Assembly: GCF_017815515.1 (NCBI RefSeq)
Contig: NZ_CP072611.1
Span: 3,410,001-3,474,000, forward strand
Source: Aureimonas populi
GTDB lineage: Bacteria > Pseudomonadota > Alphaproteobacteria > Rhizobiales > Rhizobiaceae
Length of the DNA: 64,000 bases
Direction of reading: 5' to 3'
Position 1 is the first letter of the stretch; each line of letters starts with the position of its first letter. This document shows, piece after piece, positions 17,059 through 25,543 of this stretch. The notes beneath the pieces are model-generated. The model saw only the letters and a list, made by a program, of their open reading frames with translations. It was not told where the DNA came from and did not search any database. The translations under genes were made by a program, and so were the position numbers.

Positions 17059-17879
17059 AGCAGGCTCCACGCAAAGCGCGCGGAGACGGTGAGGAGAAAG
17101 AGGCCGAAGGCGATTTGCAGGTGCCGGCGCGAAAGCCGGTGCGCCAGCGCCGCGCCGTAGGGCACGACAAGCAGCGAGAGCGGCACGAGCACGACCAGCG
17201 CCGTGAGGCTGACGAAGCCGAGGCTGAGCGGCGGCAGGCCCGCCTCCCCCCAGCCGGACAGGATGTAGGGAACGGTGCCGGGAATGGCGATCAGGACGCC
17301 GACGCCCGCCGAGGTGGCCACCGCCTGATGGAGCGAGCGGCCGTACAGGGTCATGAACGTGTTGTTCAGAACCCCGCCGCCGATCCCCATGATGGCCGAG
17401 ATGGCGCCGATGACGACGCCGGCCACCGTGCGCCCCGCCCTCCCCGGCAGGTCCGAGCCCAGCGAGAACGGCATTTTCCCGATCATCATCTGAAGGCCCA
17501 GGACGAAGGCGATGACGGCGAAGACCGCGCGCAAGCCCTCGGAGGAAAGCCAGGCCGCCACGAAACCGCCGAGGATCGCCCCCACAGGCACGACGAAGAT
17601 CCACTCCCTCAGGAGCGCCTTGTCCACGGCATCGCGCTTCAGATGCGCCGTCAGCGAGCGGATCGAGGTCGGGATGATCAGCGCGAGCGAGGTTCCCACC
17701 GCCATGTGCATGGTGATGGCGGGGTCGATGCCCAGGACGTTGAAGGCCGAGAACAGGACCGGGACGGTGATCGCCCCGCCGCCGATGCCGAAAAGGCCGG
17801 CAAGCAGCCCGGAAACGAGGCTGGCGACAACGAGCGTGGCGACCATCGGCAGCCAGAAGGAAAGGTCGATGGCGGCCAT
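17055..17879 (-). CDS. TauE/SafE-family anion permease
   Basis: This 274-residue membrane protein shows the two internal repeats of the TauE/SafE (COG0730) family. LVSGLLAGLFGIGGGAITVPVLF lies in the first half and GAISAIMGIGGGVLNNTFMTLYG in the second, with about eight helices. Members export sulfite, sulfoacetate or other small anions; no neighbour points to the substrate. The ATG at 17879 begins MAAIDLSFWLPM. It is 31 bases downstream of dusA on the same strand. Confidence 0.9.
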   Translation of the reverse strand: MAAIDLSFWLPMVATLVVASLVSGLLAGLFGIGGGAITVPVLFSAFNVLGIDPAITMHMAVGTSLALIIPTSIRSLTAHLKRDAVDKALLREWIFVVPVGAILGGFVAAWLSSEGLRAVFAVIAFVLGLQMMIGKMPFSLGSDLPGRAGRTVAGVVIGAISAIMGIGGGVLNNTFMTLYGRSLHQAVATSAGVGVLIAIPGTVPYILSGWGEAGLPPLSLGFVSLTALVVLVPLSLLVVPYGAALAHRLSRRHLQIAFGLFLLTVSARFAWSLL

Positions 17880-17910
17880 CTCGTGAAATTCCTATGGAGA
17901 GAGAAGGGAA

Positions 17911-18957
17911 TCAGGCGGCGCTCAGCGCCGGACGAATCTCGTCGAGCGCCTCGATCAGGAGCGCGCCCGTCGCCCGCGGCCGCGTGGCGCGCTCGGAAAG
18001 GATCTGTCGCCAGCGGCGCGCGCCGGGACGGCCCGCGAAAAGGCCGACCATGTGGCGCGTGACCTGGGCAAGCCGGCCGCCGGAGGCGATATGCCGATCC
18101 GCATAGGCGGCCATCGCGTGAACCACATCTTCGAGATCGGCCCGCGGCCCGGTGTTTGCGTCGATCAGCGCATCGACATGGAGAAGATCGGCGGGGTTCT
18201 GGTACGCCGCGCGCCCCAGCATCACCCCGTCCAGCACATCCAGATAGGGTGCCGCTGCCTCCACGCGGGCCAGCCCGCCGTTCAGCCCCACGAAGATGGA
18301 GGGCAGACGCTGCTTGAGGCGAAGGACGCGGCCGTAGTCGAGCGGCGGAATTTCCCGGTTCTCCTTCGGGCTCAGGCCCTTCAGCCAGGCCTTGCGCGCA
18401 TGCACCCAGATGCCGTGCGCACCGGCCGCGACCACGGCATCGGCCAGGGCGTCGAGCGCCTCCTCCGGGTCTTGCTCATCCACGCCGATGCGGCACTTGA
18501 CGGTCACGGGGATCGACACGGCCTCGCGCATCGCCGCGACGCATTCCCCCACGAGCGCCGGCCGCAGCATCAGGCAGGCGCCGAAGGTGCCGGACTGGAC
18601 GCGGTCCGAGGGGCAGCCGACATTCAGATTGATCTCGTCATAGCCGAAGGCTTCGCCGATGGCGGCAGCCTGCGCCAGACGGCGCGCATCGCTGCCGCCG
18701 AGTTGCAACGCCACGGGATGCTCGGCGCTGTCGAAGCCGAGAAGCCGGGCCTTGTCGCCGTGCAGGATCGCCTGATCCACCACCATCTCGGTGAACAGCA
18801 GGGCACGCCCGCTGAGCTGACGATGAAAGAAGCGGCAATGACGGTCCGTCCAGTCGATCATGGGGGCTACGGCAAGCACGGACCCCCTGATCTTGCGGCC
18901 TTCGCCTTGAAGAACGGGGGCCTGTCCGCCCGCCGGCGATGTCGTGGTCTGGGCCAA
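17911..18957 (-). CDS. dusA: tRNA-dihydrouridine synthase A
   Basis: DusA reduces uridine in the tRNA D-loop using FMN and NADPH. The 348-residue protein has VLAVAPMIDWTDRHCRFFHR at the start of the barrel, NLNVGCPSDRVQSGTFGACLM with the catalytic Cys in NVGCPS, VKCRIGVDEQD, HARKAWLKGLSPKENREIPPL and IFVGLNGGL, all diagnostic of the A subfamily. A 25-residue leader precedes the barrel, so the true start might be further in. It is the first gene of a minus-strand pair with the TauE/SafE gene. Confidence 0.95.
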   Translation of the reverse strand: MAQTTTSPAGGQAPVLQGEGRKIRGSVLAVAPMIDWTDRHCRFFHRQLSGRALLFTEMVVDQAILHGDKARLLGFDSAEHPVALQLGGSDARRLAQAAAIGEAFGYDEINLNVGCPSDRVQSGTFGACLMLRPALVGECVAAMREAVSIPVTVKCRIGVDEQDPEEALDALADAVVAAGAHGIWVHARKAWLKGLSPKENREIPPLDYGRVLRLKQRLPSIFVGLNGGLARVEAAAPYLDVLDGVMLGRAAYQNPADLLHVDALIDANTGPRADLEDVVHAMAAYADRHIASGGRLAQVTRHMVGLFAGRPGARRWRQILSERATRPRATGALLIEALDEIRPALSAA

Positions 18958-19051
18958 AGCGGGCCTTTTTCGAGCGTTTCAGGAGATGACGGGGCTACGG
19001 CGTAGCAAGAGGCTGCTGCTGTAGCAAATTCGAGCCGGCGCGGAACGACAA

Positions 19052-19091
19052 AACGCAGCCGCCGGACCCTTGCGGGCCCAGCGGCTGCGTT
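19052..19091 (-). terminator. Terminator after the small repeat-protein gene
   Basis: AACGCAGCCGC and GCGGCTGCGTT form a perfect 11-bp stem with an 18-base loop, 61 bases past the stop of the minus-strand repeat-protein gene. It is followed on the minus strand by TTTGTCGTT, a weak T-stretch. Confidence 0.6.
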
Positions 19092-19151
19092 CCTGGCTCT
19101 CGACGGTCCCGGCCGCCCCCTTTACAGGAGGCAGCGGGGATCGGCCCGGTA

Positions 19152-19508
19152 TTAGAAGCCGCTCGTCGTGGTGCCGACCGACACGCCGCGCGTCACCTGG
19201 GCGGTGGACGCATCCTGCATGTAGGAAGGAGCGCTCGGGCTCACGCCGATGGCCGGCGCATCCGAACTGCTGCGCTGCATGTTCGCGCGCTGCACCGTCG
19301 TCGCGTTCTGGATCTGGGACGGTGCGCTCGGGCTGATGCCCGTCGAACGGGCATTCACGGCGCCGGAGCGGGGCGCGGTGTCGTAAACGGTCGTCGCGTT
19401 CTGCTCATAGGAAGGCGAGATCGGCGAGGTCGCGATCTCGGCAGCCGCCGGAGCGACGAAGCCGAAGGAAACGACGGCGGCGAGAGCGACGTTGCGATAG
19501 TTGGTCAT
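19152..19508 (-). CDS. Small exported protein with three degenerate repeats, function unknown
   Basis: I do not recognise this 118-residue protein. A signal peptide (AALAAVVSFGFVAPAAA in outline, cleavage before EIAT) is followed by a Ser/Thr/Ala/Gln-rich mature part. Three imperfect repeats are spaced by about 30 residues: ISPSYEQNATTV, ISPSAPSQIQNATTV and VSPSAPSYMQDASTA. There are no cysteines. It has its own hairpin terminator and is divergent from a LysR-type gene across 139 bases, so that regulator may control it. Codon use is normal for the region. It could be a surface or periplasmic protein. Confidence 0.7.
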   Translation of the reverse strand: MTNYRNVALAAVVSFGFVAPAAAEIATSPISPSYEQNATTVYDTAPRSGAVNARSTGISPSAPSQIQNATTVQRANMQRSSSDAPAIGVSPSAPSYMQDASTAQVTRGVSVGTTTSGF

Positions 19509-19647
19509 TGTCTTACATCCTTGTTGCGCGCCTCACTCAGCGGAGGCGGCGTCGTTGTTCGATGAGCCGCATGTACTCATCACCTTGCCGCCGTAGTAGG
19601 CCCTCTCAACAGACGCAGTGTCTCACCAGTAGGACGAACCTTTCGCA

Positions 19648-20556
19648 ATGCACAGTTTGGACGACTTCGCCTATTTCGCGGCCGTGGTGCGCAACCGCGG
19701 CTTCGCCGCCGCCAGCCGCGACACCGGCGTTCCCAAGTCCAAGCTGAGCCGACGCGTGCGCGAGCTGGAGGACCGCATCGGCGCCCGGCTTCTGGAGCGC
19801 TCCACGCGCCGGTTCGAGGTGACGGAGGTGGGGGAGGCCTTCTACAAGCATTGCGAGAACGCGCTGGCCGAGGTGCGGGCCGCCGAGGAGGTGGCCCAGT
19901 TCTATGTCGGCGAGCCGCGCGGCCTCCTGCGGGTCAGCACCCCGCCCGGCCTGTGCGTGGACGCTGTCGCCGCCGTGCTGCCGGGCTTCCTGGCCGACTA
20001 CCCGCAAGCGCGCGTGCAACTTTCGGTGGGTATGCGGCGGGTGGACATCATCGCCGAGCGCATCGACATCGCCGTGCGGGTGAGAACGCGCCTCGATACC
20101 GATGCCGACATGATGATCAAGCGCGTGGCCCAGCTTTCGTCCATCGTCGTGGCCAGCCCCGCCTTCCTGGAGCGGCACGGGCCCATCTCCTCCCTGGCCG
20201 ACCTCGCCCGCCTGCCGACGATCGGCAACAACAACGCCGCGCCCGAATCCTGGCTGCTCTCGGCCCGCGACGGAAGCACGCGCACGGTTACGCACGAGCC
20301 GGTCGTCGCCTCCAACGACCTGCATCTGAACCGGCTGAGCGCCCTGTCCGGCGTCGGCGTCGCGCTGCTTCCCGAGGAGGTCATCCGGGCCGATCTCGAT
20401 GCGGGGCGCCTCGTCAACGCGCTGCCGGGATGGAACGGCGAGGGCGGCGTGCTGCATCTGCTCTTCACCTCGCGCCGGGGCATGTTGCCGCTCGTGCGAA
20501 TCTTTCTCGACCGCCTGGCGCAATCGCTCTCCGACATCTTCCAGACGAACCGATAG
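19648..20556 (+). CDS. LysR-family transcriptional regulator
   Basis: The 302-residue protein has the N-terminal helix-turn-helix (residues 1-60, [45 protein letters not shown] in outline) and a LysR substrate-binding domain. The branch resembles AaeR/DsdC-like regulators that begin [12 protein letters not shown]. The effector is unknown. The divergent small exported protein is the most likely target. Confidence 0.93.
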   Translation: MHSLDDFAYFAAVVRNRGFAAASRDTGVPKSKLSRRVRELEDRIGARLLERSTRRFEVTEVGEAFYKHCENALAEVRAAEEVAQFYVGEPRGLLRVSTPPGLCVDAVAAVLPGFLADYPQARVQLSVGMRRVDIIAERIDIAVRVRTRLDTDADMMIKRVAQLSSIVVASPAFLERHGPISSLADLARLPTIGNNNAAPESWLLSARDGSTRTVTHEPVVASNDLHLNRLSALSGVGVALLPEEVIRADLDAGRLVNALPGWNGEGGVLHLLFTSRRGMLPLVRIFLDRLAQSLSDIFQTNR

Positions 20557-20660
20557 CGCACACGGCGGGCCGCCCGCCTTCCGCCAAGCTTTCCAAACTT
20601 TGCGCGAACGCCTATAGCTCGCGCCAAATCGTCAGCCCTCCTGCAAGCCGAGGAACCGCA

Positions 20661-20945
20661 TTGTCTTCGAACACTTTCGACCGGGTCGCCGACATCATCG
20701 CCGAGACGAGCGAGATCGACCGCGCCCAGATCACGCCCGAGAGCCACACGATCGACGATCTGGGGATCGACTCGCTCGACTTCCTCGACATCGTCTTCGC
20801 GATCGACAAGGAATTCGGCATCAAGATTCCCCTGGAGAAATGGACCCAGGAGGTGAACGAGGGCGCGGTCCCCACCGAGGAGTACTTCGTCATGAAGAAC
20901 CTCGTCGCCAAGATCGAAGAGCTTCGCGCGCAGAAGCCGGCCTGA
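20661..20945 (+). CDS. acpXL: Acyl carrier protein AcpXL for very-long-chain fatty acid synthesis
   Basis: AcpXL carries the 27-hydroxyoctacosanoic-type acyl chain that is attached to rhizobial lipid A. The 94-residue product starts at a TTG five bases after GAGGAA. It reads [19 protein letters not shown], then [23 protein letters not shown] with the phosphopantetheine serine at S38, then [11 protein letters not shown] and [11 protein letters not shown]. This is a near match to the known rhizobial AcpXL. It heads a five-gene operon ending in lpxXL. Confidence 0.96.
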   Translation: MSSNTFDRVADIIAETSEIDRAQITPESHTIDDLGIDSLDFLDIVFAIDKEFGIKIPLEKWTQEVNEGAVPTEEYFVMKNLVAKIEELRAQKPA

Positions 20946-20972
20946 ACGAGCGGACGAAGAGAAGACGCGCGG

Positions 20973-22157
20973 ATGGTTGATCGGCACGACGTCCTCATCA
21001 CCGGGATCGGCCTTCTCTCCTCGCTCGGCGAGGGGGTGGAGGCGCATCTGGGCCGGCTCGCGGGGGACCATGCGCCCCAGCCCGCCCTGGAGACGGAGCG
21101 GTTCGCCCCCTACCCTGTCCATCCCCTGCCCCCGGTCGACTGGTCGGCGCAGATCCCGCGCAAGGATCAGCGCCAGATGGAAACCTGGCAGCGCCTGGGC
21201 GTCTATGCCGCCGGGTTGGCGCTCGCGGATGCCGGCGTTCCGGCCGACGAGGCCACCCGCTCGCACGTGGACATGATCGTGGCGGCCGGCGGCGGCGAGC
21301 GCGACCCGGCGGTGGACGCGCTGGTGCTGGAGCGCACGCGCGGCCTGGAGCGGCCCGGGCCGGTGCTGAACGAGACGCTGGCCGGCGAATTGCGGCCCAC
21401 GCTGTTCCTCGCCCAGCTCTCCAACCTCATGGCCGGCAACATCTCCATCGTCCATAAGGTGACGGGCTCCTCGCGCACCTTCATGGGCGAGGAGAGCGCG
21501 GGCATCACGGCGCTGCAGACGGCGGCGGCGCGCATCGCCTCCGGGCAGAGCGAGACCTGCCTCGTGGGCGGCGCCTTCTCGGCCGAGCGCAAGGACCTGC
21601 TGCTGAACTACGAGATCGCCGGTATTCTCCTGCGGGACGAATGGCGGCCGGTCTTCTCGCGCGGCGAGGAGGGCGGGCTCGTGCCCGGCAGTCTCGGCGT
21701 CTTCCTCGTGCTCGAATCGGGCGAGCGGGCACGGGCACGAAACGCACCCGCCTATGCGCGCATCGCCCATGTCGCCGGCGACCGCGGCCCGGAAGCGCGC
21801 ATGGGCGAGCGCCTCGCGGCGCTCCTGGCCGCATCCGGGGCCCAGGATCGCGAGCTTCTGCTGCTCTCCGGCGCCACCGGCGTCGGCCGGCAGACGGCCC
21901 GGGAGCGGGACGTCCTGCGCGAGGCCTATCCGAACGCGGCGCTGCGGGCCTTCGGCAGCGTCCTCGGCCACGCCTTCGAGGCGCATTTCCTGGCGGGCGT
22001 CGCCCTCGGCGCGGCCTCGCTTTCGCGCGGCGCGCTTCTCGCCCCCTGCGAGGGCGGCGAGGAGCGGCCCGCCGACGCCCCGGCCCGCGCGGCCCTCGTC
22101 ACCAGTGTCGGCCACGCGCGCGGCGAAGGCGTCTGCTTCTTGGAGCGCAGCGCATGA
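20973..22157 (+). CDS. fabF2XL: Degenerate beta-ketoacyl-ACP synthase of the VLCFA locus, probable chain-length-factor partner
   Basis: The 394-residue thiolase-fold protein sits where rhizobia carry fabF2XL. Aligned with the next gene product, the active-site Cys of STACASG is replaced by Glu174 in FMGEESAG. The first catalytic His (NAHGTST) is replaced by SGATGVG, and only the last His is kept in LGHAFEAHFLAG. It should therefore not condense acyl chains itself. By analogy with chain-length factors of type II polyketide synthases, it may form a heterodimer with the intact synthase downstream and set the C28 chain length. It overlaps that gene by 4 bases (ATGA). Confidence 0.85.
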   Translation: MVDRHDVLITGIGLLSSLGEGVEAHLGRLAGDHAPQPALETERFAPYPVHPLPPVDWSAQIPRKDQRQMETWQRLGVYAAGLALADAGVPADEATRSHVDMIVAAGGGERDPAVDALVLERTRGLERPGPVLNETLAGELRPTLFLAQLSNLMAGNISIVHKVTGSSRTFMGEESAGITALQTAAARIASGQSETCLVGGAFSAERKDLLLNYEIAGILLRDEWRPVFSRGEEGGLVPGSLGVFLVLESGERARARNAPAYARIAHVAGDRGPEARMGERLAALLAASGAQDRELLLLSGATGVGRQTARERDVLREAYPNAALRAFGSVLGHAFEAHFLAGVALGAASLSRGALLAPCEGGEERPADAPARAALVTSVGHARGEGVCFLERSA

Positions 22158-23434
22158 GCGATCTCGATTTCGCCGGCCGCCCCGTCGTCGCGGTCACGGG
22201 CCTGGGCGTCGTCTCCTCGCTCGGTCGGGGCATCGAGGAGAATTGGGCCAGGCTCACGGCGGGCGAGTCCGGCATCCACGCCATCACACGCTTTCCCACC
22301 GACAATCTGCGCACCACCATCGCCGGCACGATCGACTTCATGAATGTCGAGCCGTGGAGCGGGATCGACCTTTCCTATGCGCTGGCCGAAAGCGCGGGCG
22401 CGGAGGCGGTTGCCATGGCGGGCCTGCCGCAGGGCGATTTCGCAGGGCCGCTCTTCCTTGCCGCCCCGCCCATCGAGCTGGAATGGTCCGCGCGCTTCGC
22501 GCTCGACAAGATAGACGGCGCCACGCGCGAGGAAGCGGGCTATGACCGGCTTCTCGAGATCGGCCGGCGCAACCATCCGGCCGGCATGTACGAGCGCACC
22601 CTGTTCGGCGCCATTTCGGAGCGCCTTGCCGAGCGGCTCGGCACGCGTGGCCTGCCCGTGACGCTCTCCACCGCCTGCGCCTCGGGCGCGAGCGCCATCC
22701 AGCTCGGCCTCGAGGCCATCCGGCGCGGCGAGACCGAGCGGGCCATCTGCATCGGCACGGACGGCTCCGTCGGCGTGGAAGCGCTGGTCCGCTTCTCCCT
22801 CCTCTCCGCGCTGTCCACGCAGAACGAGCGGCCGGAGAAGGCTTCCAAGCCCTTCTCAAGGGACCGCGACGGCTTCGTGATGGCGGAAGGCGCCGGGGCG
22901 CTGGTGCTGGAATCCCTGGCAAGCGCGCGGGCGCGCGGCGCGACCGTGCTCGGCGTGATCCTGGGTTGCGGCGAGAAAGCGGACGATTTCCACCGCACGC
23001 GCTCCAAGCCGGACGGATCGCCGATCATCGCCACCATCCGCGCGGGGCTGGAGGATTCCGGGCTGACGCCGGCCGATATCGGCTATGTCAACGCCCACGG
23101 AACCTCCACGCCCGAGAACGACCGGATGGAGCATCTGGGCCTGTCCACCGTCTTCGGCGAGGCGCTCGCCTCCACCCCGATCTCCTCCAACAAGTCCATG
23201 ATCGGGCATACGCTGACGGCGGCGGGGGCTATCGAGGCGGTGTTCTCCATCCTGACGATGCGCGAGGGCACCCTGCCGCCCACCATCAACTACGACCAGC
23301 CGGACCCCGCCATCCCGCTCGACACCGTGCCGGGCAAGGCGCGCAGCGCCGATGTCTCGGCCGTCCTGTCCAACTCCTTCGGCTTCGGCGGACAGAATGT
23401 CTGCCTCGTGCTCGGCCGCGAGCCGCGCAACTGA
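22154..23434 (+). CDS. fabF1XL: Beta-ketoacyl-ACP synthase II of the VLCFA locus
   Basis: This 426-residue ketosynthase has a complete catalytic triad: C175 in LSTACASGAS, H315 in VNAHGTSTPEND and H352 in MIGHTLTAAGAIEA. It ends with the glycine-rich NSFGFGGQN. It should elongate acyl-AcpXL with malonyl units to the very long chain used by LpxXL. The ATG overlaps the preceding stop, so the two ketosynthases are likely made in equal amounts. Confidence 0.94.
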   Translation: MSDLDFAGRPVVAVTGLGVVSSLGRGIEENWARLTAGESGIHAITRFPTDNLRTTIAGTIDFMNVEPWSGIDLSYALAESAGAEAVAMAGLPQGDFAGPLFLAAPPIELEWSARFALDKIDGATREEAGYDRLLEIGRRNHPAGMYERTLFGAISERLAERLGTRGLPVTLSTACASGASAIQLGLEAIRRGETERAICIGTDGSVGVEALVRFSLLSALSTQNERPEKASKPFSRDRDGFVMAEGAGALVLESLASARARGATVLGVILGCGEKADDFHRTRSKPDGSPIIATIRAGLEDSGLTPADIGYVNAHGTSTPENDRMEHLGLSTVFGEALASTPISSNKSMIGHTLTAAGAIEAVFSILTMREGTLPPTINYDQPDPAIPLDTVPGKARSADVSAVLSNSFGFGGQNVCLVLGREPRN

Positions 23435-23456
23435 CGCCTCCTTTTCCGGATTGACC

Positions 23457-24503
23457 ATGCGCGCACTTCAACTCGTCGGCGACCGTGACCTCAGGCAGGT
23501 CGAGATCGAGGATGTCCCGCCCCCCGGCCCCGGCGAGGTGACGGTGCGCATCTCGGTCGTGGCGCTGAACCATATCGACGTGTGGGGCTGGCGCGGCATG
23601 GCCTTCGCCAAGCGCAAGATGCCGCTGACGGTGGGAGCCGAGGCCTCGGGCGTGGTGGAGGCCCTCGGCCCCGGCACCGCCGGACTCCTGCCGGGGCAAC
23701 TCGTCTCCATCTACGGCGCGCGCACCTGCGGGCTCTGCCGCGCCTGTCGCGAGGGCCGGGACAATCTCTGCGAGCACGTCTCGGGCGTTCACGGCTTCCA
23801 TCTCGACGGCTTCGCCTGCGAGCGTGTGAACCTTCCGGCCCGCCTCCTCGTCCCCGCCCCTCCGGGATGCGACGCGGTGGGCGCGGCGCTGGCGCCCGTC
23901 ACCTTCGGCACGGTCGAGCACATGCTTTTCGACAATGCCAGGCTGGAGGCGGGCGAGACGATCCTCGTCCACGCCGGCGGCTCGGGCATCGGCACGGCCG
24001 CTATCCAGCTTGCCAAGCGCCAGGGCGCCACCGTCATCACCACGGTAGGCTCGGACGAGAAGATCGAGCCGGCCAGGGCGCTGGGCGCGGATCACGTCGT
24101 CAACTACCGTTCGGACCGATTCGAGGGCGTGGTGCGCAAGCTGACGCGCAAGAAAGGCGTGGATGTCGTCTTCGAGCATGTCGGCAAGGACACCTTCGCC
24201 GGCTCCATGCTGTGCATGAAGCGCGGCGGGCGGCTCGTCACCTGCGGCTCGACATCCGGGGTCTCCACCGAAGTCAACCTGATGATGCTGTTCCAGCAGC
24301 AGCTCCGCCTCATCGGCTCCTTCGGCTGCCGGATGGAGAACATGGCCAACGCCATGCAGAAGATGGCTCGCGGCCTCGTCGCGCCCGTCGTGGACACCAG
24401 CGTTTCCATGGACGGCATCGAGATGGCGCTCCAGCGCATGGAAGGGCGCAAGGTCTTCGGCAAGATCGTGCTCGACCTGCGGGAGGGCGCAGCACCCGCA
24501 TGA
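23457..24503 (+). CDS. Zinc-type alcohol dehydrogenase/quinone oxidoreductase family protein of the VLCFA locus
   Basis: The 348-residue medium-chain dehydrogenase/reductase has a GroES-like N-domain and a Rossmann domain (LVHAGGSGIGTAAIQLAKRQGA). A structural-zinc-like cysteine set is present (CGLCRACREGRDNLC). In rhizobia the equivalent adh2XL gene sits at the same place between fabF1XL and lpxXL and is needed for the very-long-chain acyl group, perhaps as an enoyl reductase. The stop overlaps the lpxXL start by 4 bases. Confidence 0.9.
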   Translation: MRALQLVGDRDLRQVEIEDVPPPGPGEVTVRISVVALNHIDVWGWRGMAFAKRKMPLTVGAEASGVVEALGPGTAGLLPGQLVSIYGARTCGLCRACREGRDNLCEHVSGVHGFHLDGFACERVNLPARLLVPAPPGCDAVGAALAPVTFGTVEHMLFDNARLEAGETILVHAGGSGIGTAAIQLAKRQGATVITTVGSDEKIEPARALGADHVVNYRSDRFEGVVRKLTRKKGVDVVFEHVGKDTFAGSMLCMKRGGRLVTCGSTSGVSTEVNLMMLFQQQLRLIGSFGCRMENMANAMQKMARGLVAPVVDTSVSMDGIEMALQRMEGRKVFGKIVLDLREGAAPA

Positions 24504-25432
24504 GCGGCTGGAAGCGGATTCTCGCGCGCCTGTTCAAACTGGCCGACAAGGCCAAGGACTGGCTGATCGCGCGCTTCGTCTTCGCGCTTTTCGCGTTGCT
24601 GCGCCTTCTGCCCGCCCGCGCCGGAACCGAGGCGGCGGACCGCATCGCGCGCACGGTCGGCCCGCACCTGCCGCGCCACAGGCTGGCGCTCGAGAACCTG
24701 CGCCTCGCCTACCCGGAGAGGGACGAGGCGTGGATCGAGGCAACCGCGCGTGCCAACTGGGGCCAGATGGGCCGGCTCGCGGCCGAATACATCTATCTGG
24801 ACGAGATTTTCGACTACGACCCCGACCGCCCCGAAACCGAGCAGGGCCAGATCGAGGTCTCAGGCGTGGAGATTTTCAAGGAGCTTTGCGAGCGCAAGGG
24901 GCCCTTCCTCTTCTTCACGGCCCATCTCGGCTGCTTCGAGCTTCTGCCGATCTGCGCGGCGACCTTCGGGCTGGAGGTCACCGCCCTCTTCCGCCAACCC
25001 AACAACCGCTATATCGCGCGAAGGGTGCTCGGCGCGCGCAAGACGCGGGGCGGCCATCTCGTGCCGTCCAAGGCGGGCGCGGTGTGGGCGCTGGCGGGCA
25101 CGCTGGAGCGGAACGGCTCGGTGGGCATGCTGGTGGACCAGAAATTCGCGCGCGGGCGGCCGGGCACCTTCTTCGGCCGCGCGGTGAAGACCAATCCCCT
25201 CCTCCCCAAGCTGGCGCGCCAGTTCGACGCGCCCGTCTACCCCGCCCGCTCCATCCGCCTCCCGGATGGCCGCTACCGGCTGGAACTGATGCCGGCTCTG
25301 GAACTGCCGCGCGACTCGGCCGGCGGCATCAATGTGGACGCAAGCTGCCAGCGGCTGAACGACGTGGTCGAAGGATGGGTTCGAGAACATCCCGAGCAAT
25401 GGATGTGGTTCCACCGCCGCTGGCACACATAA
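24500..25432 (+). CDS. lpxXL: Lipid A very-long-chain acyltransferase LpxXL
   Basis: The 310-residue inner-membrane protein belongs to the LpxL/HtrB acyltransferase family. It has an N-terminal membrane anchor (about residues 22-38), the catalytic HxxxxE motif H142-E147 in TAHLGCFELLP, and the DQKFARGRPGTFFGR block. It transfers the long-chain acyl group from AcpXL to a 3-hydroxyacyl chain of lipid A. Being last in the acpXL operon it completes the pathway. Confidence 0.93.
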   Translation: MSGWKRILARLFKLADKAKDWLIARFVFALFALLRLLPARAGTEAADRIARTVGPHLPRHRLALENLRLAYPERDEAWIEATARANWGQMGRLAAEYIYLDEIFDYDPDRPETEQGQIEVSGVEIFKELCERKGPFLFFTAHLGCFELLPICAATFGLEVTALFRQPNNRYIARRVLGARKTRGGHLVPSKAGAVWALAGTLERNGSVGMLVDQKFARGRPGTFFGRAVKTNPLLPKLARQFDAPVYPARSIRLPDGRYRLELMPALELPRDSAGGINVDASCQRLNDVVEGWVREHPEQWMWFHRRWHT

Positions 25433-25543
25433 AAGCGAGCCACCGGCCGGACATTAGGCGGCTACACTTCGGGTGACAACCAGAAGTCTCATGGATTGTT
25501 TACGAACGATTTGTAGGGTCGCATCGTAAGGCGAAGGCTGACG

